DNA of 45,631 nt from SIG440 sp045587485 (GTDB lineage: Bacteria > Bacillota > Clostridia > Monoglobales > Monoglobaceae): the NCBI GenBank assembly GCA_045587485.1, contig JAZNCI010000025.1, positions 1 to 45,631 of the forward strand, written 5' to 3'. The notes beneath the pieces are model-generated. The model did no database searches, was not told where the DNA came from, and was given only the letters and a program-made list of their open reading frames with translations. Shown here one piece after another: positions 6,893 through 15,055 of the stretch. The first letter of the stretch is position 1. Every line of letters begins with the position of its first letter. Both the position numbers and the translations under genes were made by a program.

Positions 6893-7112
6893 ATGCGTTT
6901 GTTGTGATGCTATCATCCCCGAAGGCAGACAAGTGTGCAAAGCCTGCGAAGGTTCACATTCATCCGAGATAGTAGCAATAATCAAAGATTTTACACGCCG
7001 ATTGCTGTTGACTAAGTTTCAAATAATCACTTCCGACAGAACGACCGAAGTTGTCACAGCTAAAACAATCATTGCACTCAGTGACAACATAATCAAGGAG
7101 CTGAGCGAATGA
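6882..7112 (+). CDS. Zinc-ribbon protein, 76 aa
   Basis: The N-terminus MENRCVCCDAIIPEGRQVCK has two CxxC knuckles separated by an EGRQ turn, a classic short zinc ribbon common in Clostridia phages. The C-terminal 45 residues are helical with no motif. Overlaps both neighbours. Probably binds zinc; partner unknown. Confidence 0.65.
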   Translation: MENRCVCCDAIIPEGRQVCKACEGSHSSEIVAIIKDFTRRLLLTKFQIITSDRTTEVVTAKTIIALSDNIIKELSE

Positions 7113-7570
7113 GTGACTTTGTTATTTTCAGCTTGATTGTTTTGATATTTTCGAGCCCTGCTATAATTAAATACATCCGCACTCATCCGAGAATTAATAT
7201 GGCAAAACTTAATAAAAAAATTGAGGAAGCCAATCAGAAACGCATACGGTATAATATGGCAGAGCAGCTCATAAGTGACACGGAACATAGACAACTCGAC
7301 AGACTTAATATCCGTGCGAAATACATCAAGATAATCTGGAGTGATAACTACACCGAGCAGGAAAAAGAACTTATATTTTATGTCACGGGAACCAACGACG
7401 AAACAAAAAAACTTGCTGACCTTGCAAGGACTATCCGAAAATCGACTTGTGACGATATCAAAAAAATATCATACTCGATGCCAAAGGCTCACAGCAGCAC
7501 ACCTGATAAGCCGAAATATATCACAACGGAATCAGGCGCAAGAATACACGGCTTAAAAATAGGGGAGTGA
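7109..7570 (+). CDS. Membrane-anchored hypothetical protein, 153 aa
   Basis: Residues 3-22 (DFVIFSLIVLIFSSPAIIKY) form an N-terminal anchor. The remainder is basic and helical, ending with a GARIHGLKIGE tail. It is followed by a small GGGGAG/CTCCCC hairpin over its stop (7562-7581) that lacks a U-run, and a tandem GAACAAGCAAC repeat (7619-7640). No family recognised. Confidence 0.5.
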   Translation: MSDFVIFSLIVLIFSSPAIIKYIRTHPRINMAKLNKKIEEANQKRIRYNMAEQLISDTEHRQLDRLNIRAKYIKIIWSDNYTEQEKELIFYVTGTNDETKKLADLARTIRKSTCDDIKKISYSMPKAHSSTPDKPKYITTESGARIHGLKIGE

Positions 7571-7671
7571 TACAACTCCCCTGCTATGCAAAATTCGGTT
7601 TAGCTGTGCTACGGGTACGAACAAGCAACGAACAAGCAACCACATTTCAAGGAGAGGGGAGAGGTTAAACA

Positions 7672-7956
7672 ATGGCAGAGGGTGATAAATACTGTGATAT
7701 TTGTGAAGCATATATCGGTAATTATCTTAATGGAACAGGCAATTCATTCAGCATAAGAGCAATGCGTTACTGCGATAGATGCAGACCAATGATAAGAAAT
7801 CAGCAGAAAAATTTTTCATTTCACAATAGGAAGAAAACATATAAACAGGTTAACGCTGAATTACTGGCACAAAACACATTGCTAAAACAACAGAACGCAT
7901 TACTGCGTGAGGAAAATAACATCCTCAGAGAGGAAGTGAATAGCATGTATGACTAA
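7672..7956 (+). CDS. Zinc-ribbon plus leucine-zipper protein, 94 aa
   Basis: CDICEAYIG and YCDRCRPM (residues 8-43) give a four-Cys zinc site. Residues about 58-92 form a strong leucine zipper (ELLAQNTLLKQQNALLREEN). Good GGAGAGG site. The combination suggests a dimeric nucleic-acid or protein adaptor. It is close to the end of the accessory operon and overlaps the start of the following 41-aa ORF by 8 nt. Confidence 0.6.
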   Translation: MAEGDKYCDICEAYIGNYLNGTGNSFSIRAMRYCDRCRPMIRNQQKNFSFHNRKKTYKQVNAELLAQNTLLKQQNALLREENNILREEVNSMYD

Positions 7957-8074
7957 ACGTGAAGCAATTGATATTTTGAAGTCGCACCTGTCGTATTTAT
8001 CAGCTGATAAATTCCTCCGACGATGCAAATTAATCGAAGCGTTAAAAATTGCAATTGAAGCACTCGAAAAATAG
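7949..8074 (+). CDS. Microprotein, 41 aa
   Basis: ATG 7949 overlaps the end of the zipper gene in another frame, and GAGAGG and GAAGTG lie upstream. The product begins MTKREAIDILKSHLSYL and is one or two amphipathic helices ending AIEALEK. This TKxEAIxILK...AxExAL outline is a frequent tiny ORF in Firmicutes phages. Its stop lies in the 5' arm of the terminator. Confidence 0.5.
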   Translation: MTKREAIDILKSHLSYLSADKFLRRCKLIEALKIAIEALEK

Positions 8075-8098
8075 CGGAAATAATCCGCTATTTTTTTA
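8070..8098 (+). terminator. Rho-independent terminator of the accessory operon
   Basis: AATAGCGGA (8070-8078), 5-nt loop, TCCGCTATT (8084-8092), then a T-run to 8097. It separates the accessory operon from the late promoter that follows 11 nt later. Confidence 0.85.
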
Positions 8099-8108
8099 AT
8101 TTTAGGGG

Positions 8109-8136
8109 TTGATTTTAAATCAAAGTGTGGTATAAT
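8109..8136 (+). promoter_or_regulatory. Late operon promoter
   Basis: -35 TTGATT (8109-8114), 16-nt spacer, -10 TATAAT (8131-8136). It shares TTGATTTTAA and GTGTGGTATAATG with the promoter at 1113-1140. It is the only strong promoter upstream of the packaging and head genes. Confidence 0.75.
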
Positions 8137-8191
8137 GAGGGTAAGAGGTGACACGTGCCAAAACGGACACAAAAACAGAGGGGGTTGAGAA

Positions 8192-8551
8192 ATGACTGAC
8201 GAAAAAGTTATCGAAGCATTGCTGACTTGCAAAACGAGAAGAAAAGCTGCCGAAAGTCTTGGTATCAGCACGACCACCATTAAAAGAAAATTTGAAAAAT
8301 CAGATTTTAAAGCAAAGTATAACAAAGCAAGAGCCGAAATGCTTGACGATGCTGTTAATAATTTGCGTGGTAACGTTTCCCTTGCTGTAGATACTCTTGC
8401 GACAATTGCAAGAGATGAGGGTGTGTCTGCCGCAATCAGAGTTAATGCCGCCGATGCTCTCTTAAAACACAATGTGAAATACATTGAAGTGATAGACCAT
8501 GAACAGCGAATAACTGAGCTTGAAAGCTTGCAAGGTGTTGTTGATGAATAA
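8192..8551 (+). CDS. terS: Terminase small subunit (putative)
   Basis: 119 residues. Residues 3-32 (DEKVIEALLTCKTRRKAAES ... STTTIKR) form a helix-turn-helix like that used to recognise the packaging site, and the remainder is helical, as needed for the ring-forming oligomer. Position directly before the large terminase with an 8-nt overlap supports the call. The sequence is divergent, so homology alone would be weak. Confidence 0.7.
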   Translation: MTDEKVIEALLTCKTRRKAAESLGISTTTIKRKFEKSDFKAKYNKARAEMLDDAVNNLRGNVSLAVDTLATIARDEGVSAAIRVNAADALLKHNVKYIEVIDHEQRITELESLQGVVDE

Positions 8552-9908
8552 TTCAAAAAGAATTAAAGTCCTCGAAGAAAGAGCAAAGCAACTTTCGGAA
8601 AGTCAAAACATCTGCAACAAATCAGATATAGTAGACCATATAGCAGATGTATACAAACCTCTGCATGAGGACATTCAAAATTACAAGCACCAGTATTATA
8701 ATTTACCTGGTGGGCGTGGTTCTTGTAAATCGTCTTTTATAAGTCTTGAAATAGTTGACGGAATAATGAAAGATGCGGATGCAAATGCGATTGTATTCAG
8801 AAAATTTGCATCAACACTTCGTGATTCTGTGTTCTCTCAAATTGCATGGGCGATTGATACACTCGGAGCAAGTCATTTGTGGAAAAGCAATGTGAGCCCG
8901 ATGCAGTATGTCTACATTCCGACAGGACAAAAAATTATATTTCGCGGATTAGATAAATCAGAAAAATTAAAATCAATAAAGCTAAAAAAAGGATATTTCA
9001 AATATTTATGGTTTGAAGAATTCGCAGAACTTGACGGACAAAATTCTGTCCGCTCTGTCCAGCAGTCTGTAATACGTGGCTCGACAAATCCAATTATTTT
9101 TCGCAGCTTTAACCCACCTATGAGCCGCACGAACTGGGCGAATGCTTTTGTTGCTGCTCCTGACGAAAAAACACTGACTTTCAGAACGACTTATCTTGAC
9201 ATTCCTGCTGATTGGTTAGGCGAAAGTTTTATATACGAAGCTGAACATCTGAAAGAAACAAACGAAAAAGCGTATAGGCATGAATATCTTGGAGAAGCAA
9301 CAGGAACAGGCGGTGCGGTATTCCCGAATATAATTGAAAGAGAAATAACAGAATCGGAAATCAACAACCTTGATTACATCTATGCAGGACTTGATTTTGG
9401 ATTTGCAACTGACCCTGTGGTTTTCATGCGATTGGCATACGACAGAAAAACCGAAACGATATATCTGCTCAATGAAATTTACAAGAAGCATTTGAGCAAC
9501 AAGCAAACCGCAGAAGCGATAAAAGAAAAAGGATTTGACAAAACAGGAAAAATTAAACAATGTCAATTCTTTGAAAGTACATTGCAGGCAGAGCAAAAGC
9601 AGACTATAATTTGTGATTGTGCAGAGCCAAAAAGCATTGCCGATTTAAGAAACGAGGGATTGTCCGCTTTCCCTTGCAAAAAATATTCAGGCTCTGTTAT
9701 GTATGGTATCAAATGGTTACAGCATAAGCACATTGTTATTGATGTGAAACGGACACCAGAAGCACACAGAGAGTTTACGCTTTATGAGTATACGCAAACC
9801 AAAGACGGAGAATTTCTCACAGATGTACCAGATAAAAACAACCATACAATTGATGCTGTTCGCTATGGTTTAGACCGTTTGATTAACAGCAGTAAAAATC
9901 CAGCGTAG
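8544..9908 (+). CDS. terL: Terminase large subunit, PBSX-like
   Basis: 454 residues from ATG 8544. The ATPase domain has Walker A GGRGSCKSS (56-64) and Walker B YLWFEE with acidic residues 158-159. The nuclease domain has AGLDFGFATDP (Asp284), DCAEPKSIADLR and a final NHTIDAVRYGL with the third metal-binding Asp. This is the PBSX/Terminase_3 family, usually associated with headful packaging. It pumps DNA into the prohead and cuts the concatemer. Confidence 0.95.
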   Translation: MNNSKRIKVLEERAKQLSESQNICNKSDIVDHIADVYKPLHEDIQNYKHQYYNLPGGRGSCKSSFISLEIVDGIMKDADANAIVFRKFASTLRDSVFSQIAWAIDTLGASHLWKSNVSPMQYVYIPTGQKIIFRGLDKSEKLKSIKLKKGYFKYLWFEEFAELDGQNSVRSVQQSVIRGSTNPIIFRSFNPPMSRTNWANAFVAAPDEKTLTFRTTYLDIPADWLGESFIYEAEHLKETNEKAYRHEYLGEATGTGGAVFPNIIEREITESEINNLDYIYAGLDFGFATDPVVFMRLAYDRKTETIYLLNEIYKKHLSNKQTAEAIKEKGFDKTGKIKQCQFFESTLQAEQKQTIICDCAEPKSIADLRNEGLSAFPCKKYSGSVMYGIKWLQHKHIVIDVKRTPEAHREFTLYEYTQTKDGEFLTDVPDKNNHTIDAVRYGLDRLINSSKNPA

Positions 9909-9917
9909 GAGGTAATA

Positions 9918-11306
9918 ATGCTTACATTTCAAGACCTTTTAGCTGTGGGAAACAGCGAAACGAAACGTGCAGAATTTCTTTTGCAAGCCATAGCCGAACA
10001 CGAAAGCTCAGAAAAATATAAAATCGGTCAGTTAGCCGCTGAGTTTTATGCAGGGAATGACCCGATTTTGGAAAAAGTCGAAAAGCTTGTGTACGACTTA
10101 CAGGGTGTAGTGCATAAAAATATTTTTGCACCTAACCATAAAATCAAGACAAATTATTATCAGATTTTTGTAATGCAGATGATTTCGTATTCCCTCGGAA
10201 ACGGAATTACATTTGATGATGAAAAAATCAAAGATGTTCTCGGTGTGAAATTCGACCACGATGTTATGGAGTGGTTACAGTATGCAATAAATGACGGCGA
10301 ATCCTATGCATATGTCACAGAAAATAAAATCACACCGATGAGCATTGGCAGCGATAAAACAAAGCCTGTTTTTGTACCATTGATTGACGAGGAAACAGGA
10401 GCAGTCAAAGCAGGTTTTGAATACTGGCGGCTGAATGACGAAAAACCCCTCAGAATTACGCTGTATGAGCCGCAAGGCTACACAGAGTACAAACAACCTT
10501 ACGGCGAAAAGCTGTCCGCTATAAGTGATTTAAAAGCGTATAAAGGCACAGTAACAAAGTTTGAAGCTTTCGACGATGTTGTTAATGCCGAAACTGTTGA
10601 GGGTATACCGATAGTCAAGCTGTCGTTTATCAATAATCAATCTTACATAGCAAATAGAGTTAATGCCCTATCTGCTTACAACGCATTGCTGTCTAAGCTT
10701 GTAAATAATTCCTCAGAAGCTGACCTCGTTTACTGGGTGCTTAAAAACTGTGACGGTATGGATGCTGCGGACGATGCTGAGTTTTTGATTAATCTCGTGC
10801 GAAATCGCATACTGCATTTGCAAGACGGAGTTGAAGCAGAACCAAAACAACTTGTAGTACCTCACGAGGGTATTGTTACATCTCTTGAAATCCTACGTAA
10901 GCATCTGTTTTACGATTTTGCTGCTGTAGATTTTGAGAGAACAGCAGGCGGCAACATCACCACATCAGAAATTAAACAAGCTTACGAAAATATGAACCTC
11001 AAAGCAGATAAGGTTGAAATGTTGTTGACCGATGCAATTGCTGATGTTTTAAAGCTTATGGGGTACGAGGGAACAACATTCCACTTTACAAGACCGAAAA
11101 ATATTAACGAAAGCGAAGCTATACAGACAGCTCTTGCAGTTGCTCCGTATATGGGTGAGGAAGAAACAACTCGCACTATCTGTGAGATACAAGGCAAAAT
11201 AGACAGCTTCGAGGAAATCCAAGCAAAAAAACTCGCAGAAATGCAATCGCTAACACCAACAGTGAACGGCGGTGATACAAATGCAACTGGCAACCAGACG
11301 GAATGA
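9918..11306 (+). CDS. Portal protein, SPP1 gp6-like
   Basis: 462 residues, typical for the phage_prot_Gp6 portal family. Recognisable segments are YKIGQLAAEFYAGND near the N-terminus, the FVPLIDEETGAVKAGFEYWR region, and ERTAGGNITTSEIKQAYENM, which matches the stem and crown-side helices of SPP1-type portals. It forms the dodecameric DNA channel at the capsid vertex. Strong AGGAGG site 10 nt after the terminase stop. Confidence 0.9.
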   Translation: MLTFQDLLAVGNSETKRAEFLLQAIAEHESSEKYKIGQLAAEFYAGNDPILEKVEKLVYDLQGVVHKNIFAPNHKIKTNYYQIFVMQMISYSLGNGITFDDEKIKDVLGVKFDHDVMEWLQYAINDGESYAYVTENKITPMSIGSDKTKPVFVPLIDEETGAVKAGFEYWRLNDEKPLRITLYEPQGYTEYKQPYGEKLSAISDLKAYKGTVTKFEAFDDVVNAETVEGIPIVKLSFINNQSYIANRVNALSAYNALLSKLVNNSSEADLVYWVLKNCDGMDAADDAEFLINLVRNRILHLQDGVEAEPKQLVVPHEGIVTSLEILRKHLFYDFAAVDFERTAGGNITTSEIKQAYENMNLKADKVEMLLTDAIADVLKLMGYEGTTFHFTRPKNINESEAIQTALAVAPYMGEEETTRTICEIQGKIDSFEEIQAKKLAEMQSLTPTVNGGDTNATGNQTE

Positions 11307-12429
11307 CCGTGACGGAGTTGACGAAATTCTCGAAGAACTCGTAGGAGAAATAGAATCCGTATACGGTCAAGCATATGAGGAACTGCGTGCTGATGCTGAA
11401 AAATTCCTCGCAGATTTCCGTGAAGCTGATGAAGCTAAGCGAAAATCCGTTGAAAATGGCACACTATCCGCAGAGGATTACAAGAATTGGCGGCGAACAC
11501 AGCTATTGACAGGACGGACGATTTATGCAAAAGTCGATGCAATTGCAAGCAATCTCAGCAATGCGAATTTAATAGCATTATCCATAATCAACGGATATAT
11601 GCCGTGGGTATATGCTACAAGCGGTAATTGGGCGATTTATGACATAGAGCATAACGCACAGATTAACACAGGATTTACGCTGTACAACGAAGCGGCGATT
11701 GAAAAAATCATCCGCGAAAATCCTGACCTGCTCCCCCGAAAAAAACTTGACATTCCGAGGGATAAGCTGTGGAATAAGCAACAGCTTAACTCTGCGATTA
11801 TGCAGGCTATAATCCAGGGCGACAGCGTCGAGAAAATCGCTGATAGGTTGGCGGCTGTTACGGATATGAACCGCAATCACGCATTGACGAATGCCGTGAC
11901 TATGACGACAGCCGCACAAAGCGGCGGCAGAGTTGACACATACAAGCGTGCAATGGATATGGGCATAGGAATCAAAGGCAATGCCTGGATTGCTACCCTT
12001 GACGGTCATACTCGAAAATCTCACAGGCTACAAGATAATATGGTTGTTCCTGTTGGTGAGAAGTTTCCGAATGGATTAACAAGACCAGGTGACCCGAACG
12101 GTCATCCCTCAGAAGTCTATGGATGCAGATGCACACTTGTGGCAGTTTTTGCAGACCAGGACCTTTCAAAAATTGACCGCCACAGCCGTTTAGGTGATAT
12201 GTCATACGAGGAATGGAAGAACGCAAAGGGTGATGAACCGATATTCCGAAAAGCACGAAATGTCAACAGGGATATGCGGATGCACGAGGAATATAGAAAG
12301 CTGTTAGGCAATAAAATACCTAAGAAGTTTGCAGATTTCCAAGAAATGAAATACTCTGACCGTGAACAATGGAGAAAACATATATCCGATGCACGTAAGG
12401 AGAGGAATAGGAGGAGGAAAAATGGCTAA
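11281..12429 (+). CDS. Minor head protein (SPP1 gp7 / Mu F-like)
   Basis: 382 residues from ATG 11281, overlapping the portal gene by 26 nt. The C-terminal region AWIATLDGHTRKSHRLQDN ... PSEVYGCRCTLVAV is the phage head morphogenesis domain, with the conserved D-T-R-H/L and Y-x-CRC motifs. The protein is brought into the prohead with the portal and helps DNA delivery. A GTG at 11272 is an alternative start. Confidence 0.9.
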   Translation: MQLATRRNDRDGVDEILEELVGEIESVYGQAYEELRADAEKFLADFREADEAKRKSVENGTLSAEDYKNWRRTQLLTGRTIYAKVDAIASNLSNANLIALSIINGYMPWVYATSGNWAIYDIEHNAQINTGFTLYNEAAIEKIIRENPDLLPRKKLDIPRDKLWNKQQLNSAIMQAIIQGDSVEKIADRLAAVTDMNRNHALTNAVTMTTAAQSGGRVDTYKRAMDMGIGIKGNAWIATLDGHTRKSHRLQDNMVVPVGEKFPNGLTRPGDPNGHPSEVYGCRCTLVAVFADQDLSKIDRHSRLGDMSYEEWKNAKGDEPIFRKARNVNRDMRMHEEYRKLLGNKIPKKFADFQEMKYSDREQWRKHISDARKERNRRRKNG

Positions 12430-12685
12430 AGCGTATATGGACGTAGTAATAACTGACGAATTACGCCCCTGCATAACAACAGCACACAACAACAGATGCA
12501 AGGGATTATTTCACAAGTGGCTAACCGAAAGCTTTGGTAATGTGTCGGCTGTAGTTGGTATAATTGAACTCGAAACAGGAGTAATAATCAAAGAATCACC
12601 CGAATATATACGTTTTATTGACAACAAAGCGAAACAGTATTTTGCTGAAAACTTTGTTGATGATGAAGCGGAGAGGATTGACTAA
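12422..12685 (+). CDS. Hypothetical protein, 87 aa
   Basis: ATG 12422 follows a GGAGGAGG run inside the end of the previous gene. The sequence VSAVVGIIELETGVIIKESPEYIRFID suggests a compact alpha/beta protein. A small ORF between the minor head protein and the gp10-like gene is a regular feature of related clostridial phages. Function unknown. Confidence 0.6.
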   Translation: MAKAYMDVVITDELRPCITTAHNNRCKGLFHKWLTESFGNVSAVVGIIELETGVIIKESPEYIRFIDNKAKQYFAENFVDDEAERID

Positions 12686-13137
12686 TGCCTGATTTTAAAT
12701 TAACCATTCGCACCAATGAAGCCCTTGAACACGTCAGGAACGTGTTAGAAACACGTTTAGAAGAAATCGGCATACGTGCCGAGGATTACGCACAGCGTTT
12801 AACTCCTGTCGGCACTCCCGAATCAACAGGAATTGAGGGCTATCGTGGTGGAACTCTGCGAAAGTCGATAACGCATAAGGTTGTTGGCGATAGGCATAAA
12901 ATTGGTGTTTATATCGGAACTAACGTAAAATCCCCAGAGGGTGCGCCGTATGCCGTATATGTCGAATTAGGCACAGGTATCTATGCATCAGACGGTAACG
13001 GACGCAAAAATCCGTGGATATGGATTGACAAAAACGGCAAAGGGCATTTTACCCGAGGTATGCGACCACAGCATATGTTAAAGCGTGCTATCGCAGACCA
13101 CATCCCCGAATACAGAAAAATTTTAAAAAAGACTTGA
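12685..13137 (+). CDS. HK97 gp10-like head-tail protein
   Basis: 150 residues; stop and start overlap its neighbour (TAATG). TPVGTPESTGIEGYRGGTLR, VGVYIGTN-like strands, PYAVYVELGTG and the terminal MRPQHMLKRAI are the hallmarks of the HK97 gp10/tail-completion family, which caps or tapers the tail tube at the head. Its place before the scaffold rather than after the connectors is unusual but known from SPP1-like relatives. The last codons overlap the -35 box of the next promoter. Confidence 0.85.
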   Translation: MPDFKLTIRTNEALEHVRNVLETRLEEIGIRAEDYAQRLTPVGTPESTGIEGYRGGTLRKSITHKVVGDRHKIGVYIGTNVKSPEGAPYAVYVELGTGIYASDGNGRKNPWIWIDKNGKGHFTRGMRPQHMLKRAIADHIPEYRKILKKT

Positions 13138-13161
13138 TTTTAACGTGGAATATGTTATAAT
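13134..13161 (+). promoter_or_regulatory. Internal promoter of the moron-like insert
   Basis: -35 TTGATT (13134-13139), 16-nt spacer, -10 TATAAT (13156-13161). It begins in the last codons of the gp10-like gene and lies 12 nt before ATG 13173, with GGAGG in the leader. It shares the TTGATTTTAAC start with the promoter at 1113. Confidence 0.7.
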
Positions 13162-13172
13162 GGAGGTAAGGA

Positions 13173-13322
13173 ATGGATTACAAACTCACTCCCGAACAGA
13201 TTAAAAAAATCGAAGAAGTGATAAACAAGGGTGACAGAGTTGAAATAATCCCCGCCAAAGACGGAGCAAGGATTATCCAAGAAACTCGAAAAGAGATTAA
13301 ATTTAATAAAAAAACGTGCTGA
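13173..13322 (+). CDS. Small protein, 49 aa
   Basis: ATG 13173 with GGAGGTAAG upstream. The product reads MDYKLTPEQIKKIEEVIN then GDRVEIIPAKDGARI, a helix followed by a beta hairpin. I recall near-identical small ORFs in many Clostridia prophages, always unexplained. It is the first gene behind its own promoter inside the late operon. Confidence 0.6.
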   Translation: MDYKLTPEQIKKIEEVINKGDRVEIIPAKDGARIIQETRKEIKFNKKTC

Positions 13323-13353
13323 TAAGCGTTTCAGCACAGAAACGAGCGTGTTT

Positions 13354-13749
13354 ATGAAAATTTATATTGCAGTAAAAAGCACATTTGCCGAGGAATGTAT
13401 TGAAGGTGTTTTTGAAACAAAAAACAAAGCCGAAATTTTCTGTGCATTGAATAATACAAAAGAAAATTTAGGACATTCTGACATTATCATAAGAGAATAT
13501 GATACCGACGATGATGAAATTACAGAGCCAGAAGATAAAGTAGGCTACGTTTACGAAGTGTATAAGCCCTTTGATGGTGCATACGGGGCAAGGCTTGAAA
13601 GTATTATGTTTAAGTCTGTTTTTTATAACATAGAAAATGCTTGCGGTTGGTACAACGGCAACCCGTATGTATGGGTTGAAAAACAAAGTGAAAAGCTTGC
13701 TATAGAAACATATTTAAGGGAGAAGTCACATGGAAATAACTGCAACTAA
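13354..13749 (+). CDS. Hypothetical protein, 131 aa
   Basis: Start at ATG 13354; a GTG at 13348 is possible, and no strong ribosome site is seen for either. The product is acidic in the middle (EYDTDDDEITEPEDK) and rich in aromatic residues after it (YVYEVYKPFDGAYGA). It looks like a small soluble alpha/beta protein with no recognised motif. It belongs to the moron-like unit between promoter 13134 and terminator 13959. Confidence 0.5.
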   Translation: MKIYIAVKSTFAEECIEGVFETKNKAEIFCALNNTKENLGHSDIIIREYDTDDDEITEPEDKVGYVYEVYKPFDGAYGARLESIMFKSVFYNIENACGWYNGNPYVWVEKQSEKLAIETYLREKSHGNNCN

Positions 13750-13918
13750 TGAGCGCATATTATTGGAATTATGGTTTAAATGCAATGATTTTTCGGGTAA
13801 AATCCCTGCGTGGCAATATCCGCTGTTGCTGTTGCTGTTGCGGTTGCAGGTAGTAGGATGCACCAACAGCATAAATACACTATTATCCGAATATCAATAT
13901 TTAAATCCGTTATTTTAA
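13730..13918 (+). CDS. Hypothetical protein, 62 aa
   Basis: ATG 13730 has GGGAG upstream and overlaps the previous gene by 20 nt. A CTGTTG-type triplet repeat encodes a leucine run (LLLLLLRL) at the centre, which could be a short membrane segment or a sign that the ORF is not conserved. It ends 41 nt before the terminator. Confidence 0.4.
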   Translation: MEITATNERILLELWFKCNDFSGKIPAWQYPLLLLLLRLQVVGCTNSINTLLSEYQYLNPLF

Positions 13919-13958
13919 TTAAATATCCACTATCCTAAACGTTGGATAGTAAGAACCA

Positions 13959-13992
13959 AGCGTGGTTGATGTAATATCAACTACGCTTTTTT
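13959..13992 (+). terminator. Terminator closing the moron-like unit
   Basis: AGCGTGGTTGAT (13959-13970), 5-nt loop, ATCAACTACGCT (13976-13987) with one G-U pair, then TTTTT. A second hairpin, ACTATCC/GGATAGT, lies just upstream (13929-13950). Confidence 0.85.
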
Positions 13993-14103
13993 ATTTGCTG
14001 AAAATCGGGTAACTCCCGAAATTTAGCACCAAAAGCGGCGAAGAACAGCCGCATATATGACCGAATGGCAAAGTAAAGCCAACGAAGTATAGGAGGTTAA
14101 TTT

Positions 14104-14679
14104 ATGGCGTTTACAAGAAAATACCTTGCATCTCTTGGACTTGAAAACGACAAGATTGATGCTATCATCGAAGCACACACAGAGGTGACAGATGCTCTGA
14201 AAGCTGACATCACCAAGTACAAAGCCGAAGCCGACAAAATCTCTGGCCTTAAAAAACAGGTCGAAGAAGCCAAACAGCACAAAGCTGATGCTGATAAGTT
14301 TAAGGCTGACTATGAAGCCGAAAAAGCAGCACACGACAAGCTGAAATCCGATAACGCTGTACAGGCTGAAACGGCGAAGAAAACGGCAGCACTCAAAAAG
14401 CTGCTGAAAGACAGCGGTTTTCATGAAAAGGGACTTGACAAAATCGTGAAGTACACCAATTTAAGTTCTCTTGAACTCGATGAAAACGGTAATTTCAAGG
14501 ATGCCGAAAAAATTACGGCTGACATCGAGGGTGAATGGGGCGAATTTAAGGGAAAAACCGAAAAATTTGAACACATTCCAGGAAATCAGCCGAACAACGG
14601 CGGCGGAAGTAATCAGCCGTCAAGAGCTGCACAGATAGCAGCTCGAGTGCACGAAAATCTCTACGGAAAATCTGAATAG
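14104..14679 (+). CDS. Scaffold protein, GP20 family
   Basis: 191 residues. MAFTRKYLASLGLENDKID begins the domain. Residues 30-120 are a lysine, glutamate and alanine-rich coiled coil, and the C-terminus ends in a Gly/Asn linker plus a basic helix (SRAAQIAARVHENLYG). This is the phage minor structural GP20 (SPP1 gp11-like) scaffold that guides capsid assembly and then leaves. AGGAGG site upstream. It lies before the capsid genes, as expected. Confidence 0.9.
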   Translation: MAFTRKYLASLGLENDKIDAIIEAHTEVTDALKADITKYKAEADKISGLKKQVEEAKQHKADADKFKADYEAEKAAHDKLKSDNAVQAETAKKTAALKKLLKDSGFHEKGLDKIVKYTNLSSLELDENGNFKDAEKITADIEGEWGEFKGKTEKFEHIPGNQPNNGGGSNQPSRAAQIAARVHENLYGKSE

Positions 14680-14690
14680 GAGGTTGAATA

Positions 14691-15032
14691 ATGAGTTTTA
14701 CAAAATCCACACAGGGCAAGGCATTTGCTCCCGGTTGGTTTCTCGCATCCGCTGATTGTGTAAGACAGACACGACAGATGCTTGAAAGCCTTGCAAATGA
14801 AAATAATATCGTGCCTATGGGTACAATTTATCCTGCAAATGACGACACAGCAGAGGGCATTGTATATGAGGATATCGATGTATCAACAGGCGAAATGCCC
14901 GGTTCTGTAGTCCTCAGCGGCAGAGTTTACACAAACAGACTGCCTGTTGAACTTGATTCAGACGCAGAAACAGCCCTCAAAGCAAAAGGATTTGTTTTTG
15001 AGGAAGAACCCACAGTAACAAGACCTGAATAA
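14691..15032 (+). CDS. Putative head decoration protein, 113 aa
   Basis: Located between scaffold and major capsid. The body GTIYPANDDTAEGIVYEDID ... GSVVLSGRVYTNRLP has the G-x-V-Y-E-D-V-D-V-T-x-G-E pattern of small beta-rich head proteins seen at this position in Clostridia phages. Similar size and place to capsid decoration proteins (compare lambda gpD). The role is inferred from place and fold type only. Confidence 0.6.
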   Translation: MSFTKSTQGKAFAPGWFLASADCVRQTRQMLESLANENNIVPMGTIYPANDDTAEGIVYEDIDVSTGEMPGSVVLSGRVYTNRLPVELDSDAETALKAKGFVFEEEPTVTRPE

Positions 15033-15055
15033 TTTCACAAAGGAGGTAGAAATAT

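Noticed and set aside
7900..8556. 218-residue minus-strand ORF
   Set aside because: It overlaps the small terminase gene, a terminator and the late promoter, has low-complexity Ser/Ala/Leu composition of an antisense frame and no ribosome site.
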